Of a stretch of 64,000 nucleotides of DNA, positions 1-7,737 are shown piece after piece (the first letter of the stretch is position 1; the number at the start of each line of letters is the position of its first letter). The notes under the pieces are model-generated. The model made no database searches and was not told where the DNA came from. It saw only the letters and a program-made list of their open reading frames with translations. Source of the stretch: Pseudoalteromonas luteoviolacea (GTDB lineage: Bacteria; Pseudomonadota; Gammaproteobacteria; Enterobacterales; Alteromonadaceae); contig NZ_JWIC01000007.1 of assembly GCF_000814765.1 (NCBI RefSeq), forward strand, positions 784,500 through 848,499, given 5' to 3'. Both the position numbers and the translations under genes were made by a program.

Positions 1-1
1 G

Positions 2-613
2 CGAGTGATTGCGCGGCCGTTTATAGGCACTTCGAGTGCCGACTTTATTCGTACAGGTAATCGGAGAGATTATTCTGTTTTACCACCGGCACCAACTGTT
101 TTAGACAAGTTGGCTAATAACGGTGGTGAGGTGATCAGTATTGGTAAAATTGCAGACATTTATGCGCACCAAGGGATCACCCAAAAACACAAAGCACCTG
201 GTTTGATGAATTTATTAAATAAAACCAGTGAAGTGATTGATTCCGCACCGGATAATAGTCTGATTTTCACTAACTTAGTGGATTTTGATGAAAAGTTTGG
301 TCATCGTCGCAACGCAGTCGGATACGCCGAAGCGTTGGCTGAGTTTGACGCCTACTTACCGACAATTTTGGGTAAGCTAAAAGATGACGATGTGCTATTT
401 ATCACGGCGGATCACGGTTGCGACCCGACTGCTCCGGGTACCGACCACACAAGAGAATACGTGCCTGTATTGGCATACCGAAATGGAATGAATAATACTC
501 CATTAGGTGAAAGAAACAGCTTCGCAGATATAGGTCAAACACTTGCCCAGTGGTTTAACCTAGAAGAATTAGAATATGGTGACGGCTTTGCCGACAAGTT
601 GGTTACAGCTTAA
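2..613 (+). CDS. deoB: Phosphopentomutase, C-terminal part (cut by window start)
   Basis: Interconverts (deoxy)ribose 1-phosphate and 5-phosphate in cytoplasmic nucleoside salvage. The frame is open to the left edge, so the first visible GTG is an internal Val codon and about half of the protein is missing. The visible part carries the alkaline-phosphatase-superfamily metal motif TADHGCDPT followed by GTDHTREYVPVL, typical of DeoB; the Asp and His residues here bind the two Mn ions in the family. It lies 17 bases upstream of deoD on the same strand, the usual deo operon order, so co-transcription is expected. Confidence 0.95.
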   Translation, partial: RVIARPFIGTSSADFIRTGNRRDYSVLPPAPTVLDKLANNGGEVISIGKIADIYAHQGITQKHKAPGLMNLLNKTSEVIDSAPDNSLIFTNLVDFDEKFGHRRNAVGYAEALAEFDAYLPTILGKLKDDDVLFITADHGCDPTAPGTDHTREYVPVLAYRNGMNNTPLGERNSFADIGQTLAQWFNLEELEYGDGFADKLVTA

Positions 614-630
614 GTTAAAGGAAACATGTT

Positions 631-1332
631 ATGAGTACTCCGCATATTAATGCAAACCCAGGTGATTTTGCTGAAACGGTATTAATGCCAGGTGATCCAC
701 TACGTGCTAAGTATATTGCTGAGAACTTCCTAGAAGATGCTCGCCAAGTGACAGACGTTCGCAACATGTTTGGATTCACTGGTACATATAATGGTAAGCC
801 AGTGAGCATCATGGGCTCTGGTATGGGTATCCCATCGATGTCAATTTACGCACGTGAGCTGATTGTCAGCTTTGGTGTTAAAAACTTAATTCGTATCGGT
901 ACTTGTGGCGGTATCAATCAGGATACAAAAATCCGTGATGTGATCTTTGCACAAGGTGCAAGCACAGACTCTAATGTAAACCGTGCTCGTGTACGTGGCT
1001 TTGATTTTGCTGCTATCGCCGACTTCGGCCTGCTTGAGAATGGTGTTAACGCAGCACGTCGTCTAGGTATTGAGGCGAAAGTAGGTAATGTCTATACCAC
1101 AGATACTTTTTATCAGGCTGACAGCAGCTTCTACCCTGAACTAGATAAGTTAGGTGTTTTGGCTGTAGATATGGAAACAGCTGGCCTTTACGGTGTTGCT
1201 GCTGAATACGGTGCAAAAGCAATGGCTTTATTCACAGTCAGTGACCATGTTATTACAGGTGAAGCAACGCCGCCAGAAGAGCGTCAAAGCACGTTTAACG
1301 AAATGGTTAAGATTGCTCTAGAATCAATTTAA
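631..1332 (+). CDS. deoD: Purine nucleoside phosphorylase, DeoD type
   Basis: Phosphorolysis of purine (deoxy)ribonucleosides to the base plus pentose 1-phosphate, which DeoB then isomerises. At 233 residues it has the normal length of the hexameric bacterial family. Visible signatures are MPGDPLRAKYIA near the N-terminus, GSGMGIPSMSIYA, RIGTCGG and AVDMETAGLYGVAA; the last contains the nucleoside-binding Met-Glu. A ribosome site (AAAGGAAAC) sits just before ATG 631. It is the last gene of the deo unit and is followed by a strong intrinsic terminator. Confidence 0.97.
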   Translation: MSTPHINANPGDFAETVLMPGDPLRAKYIAENFLEDARQVTDVRNMFGFTGTYNGKPVSIMGSGMGIPSMSIYARELIVSFGVKNLIRIGTCGGINQDTKIRDVIFAQGASTDSNVNRARVRGFDFAAIADFGLLENGVNAARRLGIEAKVGNVYTTDTFYQADSSFYPELDKLGVLAVDMETAGLYGVAAEYGAKAMALFTVSDHVITGEATPPEERQSTFNEMVKIALESI

Positions 1333-1428
1333 TTTAAAGTAGCGCACACGGTGCGCTATTTGAACAGTTCCTTGGTAACGTAATCGCAGAGTTTTGGAGA
1401 CACGCCTAAAACAAAGCGAATCACACCC

Positions 1429-1458
1429 AAAAAGCCGCACCTAGTGCGGCTTTTTTTT
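1429..1458 (+). terminator. Intrinsic terminator after deoD
   Basis: A 7-bp GC-rich stem (GCCGCAC / GTGCGGC, 1434-1440 with 1444-1450) has a 3-base loop, is preceded by an A run and followed by eight T. A second perfect 8-bp hairpin (TAGCGCAC / GTGCGCTA, 1340-1358) lies directly after the deoD stop with only a short T run. Together they end the deo operon. Confidence 0.85.
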
Positions 1459-1728
1459 ATTTTTATAAATCTTAACTTACCAATATTAAGTCACTTTAAA
1501 TTTCTTATAATGAGCAATTTAACAATGGCTATGTGAGTGGATACGGCGAGCTCGTTTTTTTCAGTGCTATGAGATAGGAGCAAGACTCCACAGTTTATGA
1601 TGCAAAGTTGCGGTGGGTAATTTCATCATTTCTCACATGCTGATAGAAAGTGGCTGTGGTCAATTTGATGTATAAATATTGAGTTATGCACTATATTTTG
1701 TTTAGCCTCATAACTTTGATAAATTTAA

Positions 1729-2754
1729 ATGAAATACATTGGCGTAGTAGTCGCTGTTATTTTGTGTTTGGCAATACATAACGTCGTGGCGATTGACTCT
1801 GTAAACTATGAATACGAGTCTGACTCGGAAAAAATCAAAGATCTCTCCTTAAATTATCCTGCTAAGGCCATTGAGCTTTATAAACAAAATGCGACTCAGT
1901 ACCTGTTAAGAAGTAATGAAGATACGATGTCAGCATATACGAGTGCACTGATTGCAGCTAGTAATGCGCAGAACATCGATCTTATCGAAGAGATCATTGG
2001 CTTGATAGCTGACGATAGGCTTGCCCCTTTCAGAGAGTCTTATCTTTTTACTGTGATCAACGTGATTGGTGTCTCTTACACTATGAATATGCAATATGAA
2101 CAAGCAATAAAAACCCATAAATGCGCGTTGAATTACACAAATAGCCACATGGAGAAAATGATATCCAAGGTGAATTTAGCGATTACGTATCGTATGTATA
2201 ATCAACCAGCCCTGAGCTACCAAATTTTACAGACCGTCGATGAGGCGATCCTCAATGGCAGGAGAGCTGCTGGAGTACTTGTTGAGAAAGGAAACACAGC
2301 GATGGTGCTAGGCGAGTTTGATGCGGCGATTCGAGCATATAAAGCTGCTCGGGTACAGTACATAAACGGAGGTCATCATAGAAATGCGATGAGAGTGGTT
2401 GTCCATCTGCTGGGGGCTGCATTATTAGATGAACGCTATGAATTATTCACTGCAAGCCGAAAAAAGCTTGATCCGCAGTCGAGTAATTATCTAACAGAAA
2501 ATGAACTTATTTATTTAAAATGGTTAGACTTAATTTATCCGAGTATCCAAGATAATCAAATATCTGAAATGGTAGTTACTTATACGTCAGATAACTTTGC
2601 TTTGTTTGTTGAAGCAGGGTTTCAAGCACCAGTTGAAAGTTTGCTAAAAAAAATGAAAGCGCAGCATATTGTCTCAGATGACCCATCGGCAGCCAATGTG
2701 GTAATGAAAATAAACGATAAGCTTGCACATGGCTGGTGTGATGGGGATAAATAA
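1729..2754 (+). CDS. Exported TPR-like protein, tandem paralogue 1 of 3
   Basis: Function unrecognised. An N-terminal hydrophobic segment ending around Ala-21 (IHNVVA) looks like a Sec signal peptide, so the protein is probably periplasmic. The body is all-helical in character with TPR-like stretches, for example YEQAIKTHKCAL and LSYQILQTVDEAIL. It shares long blocks with the next two genes, including NYPAKAIELYK, a single central Cys in KCAL and a C-terminal Trp-Cys (GWC). The two conserved cysteines could form a disulfide (inference). About 400 bases separate it from deoD, so it probably has its own promoter; a TATAAT-like hexamer is at 1506-1511. Confidence 0.8.
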   Translation: MKYIGVVVAVILCLAIHNVVAIDSVNYEYESDSEKIKDLSLNYPAKAIELYKQNATQYLLRSNEDTMSAYTSALIAASNAQNIDLIEEIIGLIADDRLAPFRESYLFTVINVIGVSYTMNMQYEQAIKTHKCALNYTNSHMEKMISKVNLAITYRMYNQPALSYQILQTVDEAILNGRRAAGVLVEKGNTAMVLGEFDAAIRAYKAARVQYINGGHHRNAMRVVVHLLGAALLDERYELFTASRKKLDPQSSNYLTENELIYLKWLDLIYPSIQDNQISEMVVTYTSDNFALFVEAGFQAPVESLLKKMKAQHIVSDDPSAANVVMKINDKLAHGWCDGDK

Positions 2755-2842
2755 TTTTACAACATGCGTGATGGCTATGGACTGTTTGTAAAAATGCATT
2801 GATGTACTAGTATCAACTAGGGCAAGTGAGTTGATGGTGTTG

Positions 2843-3862
2843 ATGAAGTACTTTATATATTTGTTTGGCCTACTGTTACTGAGCTATGGTGGCGCTTTTG
2901 CCAATGAAAAGCATGCCAGCACTTTTGAAACAGAGTCTGAGCGCATTGAATACCTCGCATTAAATTATCCAGCCAAAGCCATTGAGCTATACAAACGCAA
3001 TGCAAATAAGTTATTGATAACAGACAACGCAAAGACGGTATTTTTTTATAATCATGTGCTTGTTGCTGCCAGTAGCGTGCATGACACTGCTTTAATAGAA
3101 GAACTCGTCGGTTTGCTTGCACATCGTCGACTCGATCCATTTCGGAAGCCTTACCTTTTTGCAATTGTAAATGTCCTTGGTGTCTCTTATGGCACAAATT
3201 TACAATATGTTGAGGCCATTGCCGCATATAAGTGTGCTTTAGTGCTCACAGACAATAAACTTGAGAAGATGATAGCCAAAGTCAACTTGGCAATCGCGTA
3301 TCGGATGGCAGAACAACCCGCATTGAGTTACCAAATATTGCAAAGTATTGATGAGTCTATCTTGAGTGAGCGAAGGTTGGCTGGCGTTTTGGTTGTTAAG
3401 GGGAATACCGCGATGGCATTACATGATGTGGAGGCTGCAATTGCGCATTACATAATGGCCAGAAAACACTATATCAAAGCCAAGTATCGTCGAAATGCAA
3501 CTAGAGTAACGGTGAACTTGCTAGGGGCAGCTTTGGCCGATCAGCAAAGGACACTATTCGAAAAGTTTCGAAAAACATTGGATGCCAAATCCGAAAGTCA
3601 TTTGACAGATAATGAGTCTGCCTATCTACTTTGGTTGGATACGCTATATGGTAGCGTGAAATATAAAAAAATCTCACCAGAGGTGGAGCGCATCACATTA
3701 AATTTGGCGCCTAAATTACTAGCCGGTGGTTATATCACACCAGTAAAAATGATTTTGGACCGCTTTGATGCAACACATCTTATTTCGTTGGAAGCGCAGA
3801 CTAAAACTAACAAAGCCAGACTGAAAGCAAGGTTAGTCGATCATTGGTGTGGGTCACCGTAA
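2843..3862 (+). CDS. Exported TPR-like protein, tandem paralogue 2 of 3
   Basis: Second member of the tandem family. I chose ATG 2843 because the protein then starts with MKYF and a normal signal peptide, as in its neighbours; ATG 2834 and TTG 2831 are in-frame alternatives. The mature part keeps NYPAKAIELYK, the YKCAL cysteine, YQILQSIDESIL and the terminal HWC. The leader resembles that of copy 3 but has Tyr where copy 3 has the lipobox Cys. The DNA just upstream (ATTGATGTACTA followed by AAGTGA.TTGA) is also shared with copy 3, so promoter and gene were duplicated together. Confidence 0.78.
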   Translation: MKYFIYLFGLLLLSYGGAFANEKHASTFETESERIEYLALNYPAKAIELYKRNANKLLITDNAKTVFFYNHVLVAASSVHDTALIEELVGLLAHRRLDPFRKPYLFAIVNVLGVSYGTNLQYVEAIAAYKCALVLTDNKLEKMIAKVNLAIAYRMAEQPALSYQILQSIDESILSERRLAGVLVVKGNTAMALHDVEAAIAHYIMARKHYIKAKYRRNATRVTVNLLGAALADQQRTLFEKFRKTLDAKSESHLTDNESAYLLWLDTLYGSVKYKKISPEVERITLNLAPKLLAGGYITPVKMILDRFDATHLISLEAQTKTNKARLKARLVDHWCGSP

Positions 3863-3957
3863 TTGGCGGTGATACAAATTTTTTACCGTGTTGCTACTGT
3901 TTCTATAAATACATTGATGTACTATGGTTAACTCAATAAAGTGATTTGACGACTTTG

Positions 3958-4977
3958 ATGAAGTATTTAATTTACCTGTGTGGACTGCTTTTGCTAAGTT
4001 GCGGCAGTGTTTCTGCTGTGGAGAAAAACGAGAAAACGTTTTCGTCAGAGCCTGAGCGGGTCAAATATCTTGCTTTAAACTACCCAGACCAAGCTGTGGC
4101 CTTCTTTAAGGAAAATCAAGGTAAGTTGCTTGAGCAAAGCTCCGAGCAAACCGTTTCCATTTACAGTAGTGTTTTAGCGGCTGCGAGTAACATTGGTGAC
4201 ATTAAATTAGTTGAAGCCATTGTGCGTTTGCTGTCAGACACAAGACTGACCCCATATAGCCAGCACTTTCTCTTTACCATCGTCAATGTCATCGGAGTGT
4301 CGTATAGGGTCAATGGTCAGTTTGATGATGCTGTAGTTACTTATAAATGTGCACTGAAGCTTGCTCGAAATAATGTCGAAAAAATGACTTCCAAAGTGAA
4401 TCTGTCCATTGCATATCGCATGAATAATCAACCCGCTATTAGTTTTCAAATACTTCAAAGCATTGATGAAGCCATTTTGAGTGGAAGAAGAAAAGCGGGC
4501 TTATTGGTTGTAAAAGGCAATACTGCGATTGTTTTAGATAAACCCAAAGAGGCCATCAGTTATTTTATCGCAGCAAGGCAGCACTACCTCAAAGGCCAAC
4601 ATCATCGCAATGCGGCTAGGGTCACTGTTAATCTCTTAGGTGCTGCATTAATCGCGAGACGCGCTGAAGTATATGAAAAATATAGGAGAAAGTTGACTCC
4701 TGCATATGAAGCCTATCTGCCACAAAGCGATAAGCTATATTTACACTGGTTAGACTTGATGCATGACAGTGTTAAGTCCAATATTGTTGCAGACGGTACT
4801 GTAAATTATACGAAAACCCACGTTACGCGTTTACTTAAAGAGGGCTACACCGAGCCTGTAAGCAAGTTACTTCACTCTCTCAACGTTGAATTTTTGATGC
4901 CAGAAAAGCAAAAAAATAGCTTGGTGAATACTGCTTTATCTTCAAATTTGGCCAAGCCGTGGTGCCAAGATCTTTGA
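3958..4977 (+). CDS. Exported TPR-like protein, tandem paralogue 3 of 3
   Basis: Third member of the family. ATG 3958 is preferred over TTG 3946 by comparison with the paralogues. The leader MKYLIYLCGLLLLSCGSVSA contains LLSC, which could serve as a lipobox. This copy may therefore be a lipoprotein while the other two are soluble periplasmic proteins (inference). The central YKCAL cysteine, YRMNNQPA, FQILQSIDEAIL and the C-terminal PWC are conserved. It is followed 54 bases later by fpr on the same strand, with no obvious terminator between them. Confidence 0.78.
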   Translation: MKYLIYLCGLLLLSCGSVSAVEKNEKTFSSEPERVKYLALNYPDQAVAFFKENQGKLLEQSSEQTVSIYSSVLAAASNIGDIKLVEAIVRLLSDTRLTPYSQHFLFTIVNVIGVSYRVNGQFDDAVVTYKCALKLARNNVEKMTSKVNLSIAYRMNNQPAISFQILQSIDEAILSGRRKAGLLVVKGNTAIVLDKPKEAISYFIAARQHYLKGQHHRNAARVTVNLLGAALIARRAEVYEKYRRKLTPAYEAYLPQSDKLYLHWLDLMHDSVKSNIVADGTVNYTKTHVTRLLKEGYTEPVSKLLHSLNVEFLMPEKQKNSLVNTALSSNLAKPWCQDL

Positions 4978-5031
4978 CAAGTTTTTATTCTATGCCATTG
5001 TTTTAGTATATGCATTTATTATGGTGCAGCC

Positions 5032-5772
5032 ATGACAAACTGGGTAATTGGAAAAGTAGTTGAAGTAAACTGGTGGACGCCAAGCTTGTTTAGTTTGAAA
5101 ATTGCGGCAGATATAAAGAACTTTACCGCAGGGCAATTTACTAAATTAGCATTGGATGTGGATGGAAAGCGCATTGCAAGAGCCTATTCATTTGTCAATG
5201 CACCTTCGGATCCGTTATTAGAGTTTTATGTGATAGAGGTCCATAATGGCGCGCTTTCACACCCTCTAGCACAACTTAAAGAAGGGGATAATGTCTGGGT
5301 ATACAGCAAGCCTTCCGGTTATTTTACGTTAGATGAATTGCCTAAAGCTGATACGCTCTGGATGTTGTCTACGGGGACGGCTATCGGACCTTATTTGTCT
5401 ATTTTGAGCGATGGTAAACTGTGGAAACAGTTTAGTCGCGTTGTATTAGTACATGGAGTGAGGTTGAACACTGATCTGTGTTATCAGGAGCAAATCCGTG
5501 CCACAGAAAAACTATTTGAGCAATTCACATACGTCCCTCTTGTAAGTAGAGAAAAACCAGAAGTCGGCTTGGGTGGCAGGGTGACAGACATCTTGAAAAG
5601 TGGTCAGCTATTGAATTATTGCCAGTTAGACGCATTGCCAGCAGACAGTCACTTTATGCTATGCGGCAACCCAGACATGGTGAAGGATACAACCTTATTG
5701 TTACAGCAACTGGGGTTCAAGAAACATCGTAGAGTGGAGCCCGGACATATCACCGTTGAGCAATACTGGTAA
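5032..5772 (+). CDS. fpr: Ferredoxin/flavodoxin-NADP(+) reductase
   Basis: Cytoplasmic flavoenzyme passing electrons between NADPH and ferredoxin or flavodoxin; in gammaproteobacteria it supports Fe-S and oxidative-stress metabolism. The 246 residues match the family's usual length of about 248. Visible motifs are the FAD-binding RAYSFVNAP, the NADP-site STGTAIGPYLSIL, LCGNPDMVKDT, and the C-terminal EQYW with the aromatic residue that stacks on FAD. It starts 54 bases after the third TPR-like gene; no SoxR/SoxS-type site was identified. Confidence 0.95.
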   Translation: MTNWVIGKVVEVNWWTPSLFSLKIAADIKNFTAGQFTKLALDVDGKRIARAYSFVNAPSDPLLEFYVIEVHNGALSHPLAQLKEGDNVWVYSKPSGYFTLDELPKADTLWMLSTGTAIGPYLSILSDGKLWKQFSRVVLVHGVRLNTDLCYQEQIRATEKLFEQFTYVPLVSREKPEVGLGGRVTDILKSGQLLNYCQLDALPADSHFMLCGNPDMVKDTTLLLQQLGFKKHRRVEPGHITVEQYW

Positions 5773-5843
5773 CCTGAACCTAGGCTGTATTACGCAAACT
5801 AAACTTGATATACTTTACTTGCCCGTACCAAATAGGGGGAAGT

Positions 5844-6302
5844 ATGAGGTATATTTTTTTGTTGGTGCTTTGTGTTGGTTCTTTAGGTGTATTTGCGAAC
5901 CCTGCATTTGAAGACAAAGCGCGTGAATATAATTTACAAAAATCAGAACAAGAAAAAGCAGCGGAAGCGGTCATTGATAAGTTAATATTAGCGTATAACA
6001 AGCAGAATATACGCCAGTTTTTAGCTTTATACGCTGAAGATGTTGAATTTTATATGTATCCACAGACGTTGATGTTTAAAGGCAAGAAGAAGCTGATTAA
6101 GCGTTATGGTTTGATGTTTGAAAAAATGCATTGTATGAAATCAACATCCATCAAAAGAATCACAAATGGTAACATTGTCATTGATCATGAGACATCTGAA
6201 ATTTGTACAAAAGAAGACGGTGTTGTTGATAAACGTTCTGAGTTTGTTACGAGTTATCAAGTTGAAGATGGTAAGATCAAAAAAGTGGTGTTTTTCAGAT
6301 AA
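5844..6302 (+). CDS. Exported NTF2/SnoaL-like protein
   Basis: ATG 5844 is chosen because it is preceded by a strong ribosome site (AGGGGGA) and begins a clean signal peptide (MRYIFLLVLCVG, cleavage near VFANP). The mature part of about 130 residues has the layout of the SnoaL-like / NTF2 fold: a helix with AVIDKLILAYNKQN, then FLALYAEDVEFYMYP, and a C-terminal strand set ending VEDGKIKKVVFFR. These folds serve as small enzymes or binding domains, so no reaction can be named. It is probably periplasmic, and no neighbour suggests a pathway. Confidence 0.7.
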   Translation: MRYIFLLVLCVGSLGVFANPAFEDKAREYNLQKSEQEKAAEAVIDKLILAYNKQNIRQFLALYAEDVEFYMYPQTLMFKGKKKLIKRYGLMFEKMHCMKSTSIKRITNGNIVIDHETSEICTKEDGVVDKRSEFVTSYQVEDGKIKKVVFFR

Positions 6303-6482
6303 TTCTCCATAGCTTTGGCGCTCTGAGATGGATGGCTCTCGGAGTTGAAAAAGTCTTGCAAGTATTTGCTTATTTTATTTTTATCATTACTTTTTAGCGT
6401 CTATCCTTTAAGCAACACTCAACTATAATTGTGCGATATAAGCATTATCATTTATTCTGACAAAATGAGTTGGAGGGGTGGT

Positions 6483-7220
6483 GTGGTAAACAATGGGGCA
6501 CTTTTGCTAGTGCTGTTATGCTGCATTAGCAGTGGTAAAGCTATTGCGGATGTGCCTAAACTTCAGGTCGTGACTGAAGAATGGGTTCCGTATAATTATG
6601 CCGATAAGCAAGGGGTAATTGTTGGTAGGGCGACCGAAAAAGTTCGAGAAGTACTTGAGCTTGCAGGTATTGAGTATGACATAAAGCTCTACCCGTGGGC
6701 GCGTTCAATGAAGTTAACGCAAACTCAAGCCAATACCATGATCTATTCGATCTACCGAAGCGGTGATCGCGAGCACTTATTCGAATGGGCATGTCCGCTA
6801 ATGCGACCGGTTCGACAATATCTGTTTAGATTAAAAAATCGGAATGACATAAAAGTTGCGACCCTCGAAGACGCAAAAAAGTATGTGATATCGATTGTCC
6901 GAGGTAGCGTTGTACATGAGTTTTTAACAAAGCAAGGGTTTGAAGCTGGTGTGAATTTAGATATTACCGCAGACCCAAGTGCTTCGCAAAGAAAGCTGTT
7001 GGCTGGAAGAATAGATTTCCTATTGACGACAGAATACACCATGCATGCAACCCTTAAGTCAATAGGCGTTGCTTATGAAACCGTAGTGCCTGTTTTAGAA
7101 GTACGTAACAACTCGGATAGACGTGCGTGTATGGCGTTTAATCTAAATACAGATAAAGAACTGATTGAACGCGTACGAAGGGCTTTAGCGGAGCATAACA
7201 GCCGATATGTAGGCCCTTGA
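6483..7220 (+). CDS. Periplasmic solute-binding protein, SBP_bac_3 type
   Basis: Belongs to the extracellular solute-binding family 3 fold (amino-acid ABC type). Visible are VTEEWVPYNYADKQGV (N-terminal lobe), PWARSMKLTQ, then IVRGSVVHEFLTKQGF and LLAGRIDFLLTTEYT in the second lobe. GTG 6483 is preferred because GGAGGG lies 5 bases upstream and the protein then starts with a signal peptide ending near AIAD; ATG 6465 is the alternative. No ABC permease or ATPase is adjacent, as is common for this clade in marine gammaproteobacteria, so it may be a sensor-like orphan. It is paralogous to the gene at 56253. Confidence 0.8.
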   Translation: MVNNGALLLVLLCCISSGKAIADVPKLQVVTEEWVPYNYADKQGVIVGRATEKVREVLELAGIEYDIKLYPWARSMKLTQTQANTMIYSIYRSGDREHLFEWACPLMRPVRQYLFRLKNRNDIKVATLEDAKKYVISIVRGSVVHEFLTKQGFEAGVNLDITADPSASQRKLLAGRIDFLLTTEYTMHATLKSIGVAYETVVPVLEVRNNSDRRACMAFNLNTDKELIERVRRALAEHNSRYVGP

Positions 7221-7251
7221 GTCGCGATGAATCAAGTATTCATTTTATTAT

Positions 7252-7479
7252 TCACCATGGTTTAAGCGTATTGCGTGGCTTCTTGGGCTTGTCTACCAAA
7301 TATTTGTCAAAAAGACGCTTTCCGTTATCGTACTCTGTTGGTGTTCGTTTGACACCTGGGTTGGCAATGATGGCGAGCAAAGCCAATAAAATTGTTTTAA
7401 CAAAATCCATCTCTATTAGATAAATAAATGATAGCGTTGTCATCGCTATGCAGGTAATAAAACGAACTAAAAATATCAT
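7252..7479 (-). CDS. Small membrane protein, unknown
   Basis: 75 residues with a hydrophobic N-terminal half (two short membrane-like stretches, MTTLSFIYLI and ILLALLAIIANPG) and a basic C-terminal tail (KRLFDKYLVDKPKKP). A good ribosome site (GGGAAAGG) sits 4-6 bases before the ATG on the minus strand, which supports this frame over the overlapping plus-strand frame at 7217-7423. It converges with the solute-binding protein gene. I do not recognise the family. Confidence 0.55.
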   Translation of the reverse strand: MIFLVRFITCIAMTTLSFIYLIEMDFVKTILLALLAIIANPGVKRTPTEYDNGKRLFDKYLVDKPKKPRNTLKPW

Positions 7480-7737
7480 TGCCTTTCCCTTTGCAAATTT
7501 AACTACGTCACTTTAAAGTCTTTATTCTATCCTTTCAAGAGGTCTGATGAGTAATTGAGCGTAATTACACCCATTGGCACACATCGCCTACAGCCTGCAT
7601 GGGTAATCTCTTACATTTAGGTCTGGTTGTTAAGTGCGTTAGTGAATAACAAAGGATAAAAAGTTGTTTAATTATCACGCAATCAGAATATCAAAGACTA
7701 TGCTGTAGTTAATAACATACAGAACTTGGAATGACTT

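Noticed and set aside
7217..7423. 68-codon plus-strand frame after the solute-binding protein gene
   Set aside because: It overlaps the minus-strand frame 7252-7479, which has a good ribosome site and a sensible membrane-protein composition; the plus frame has neither.
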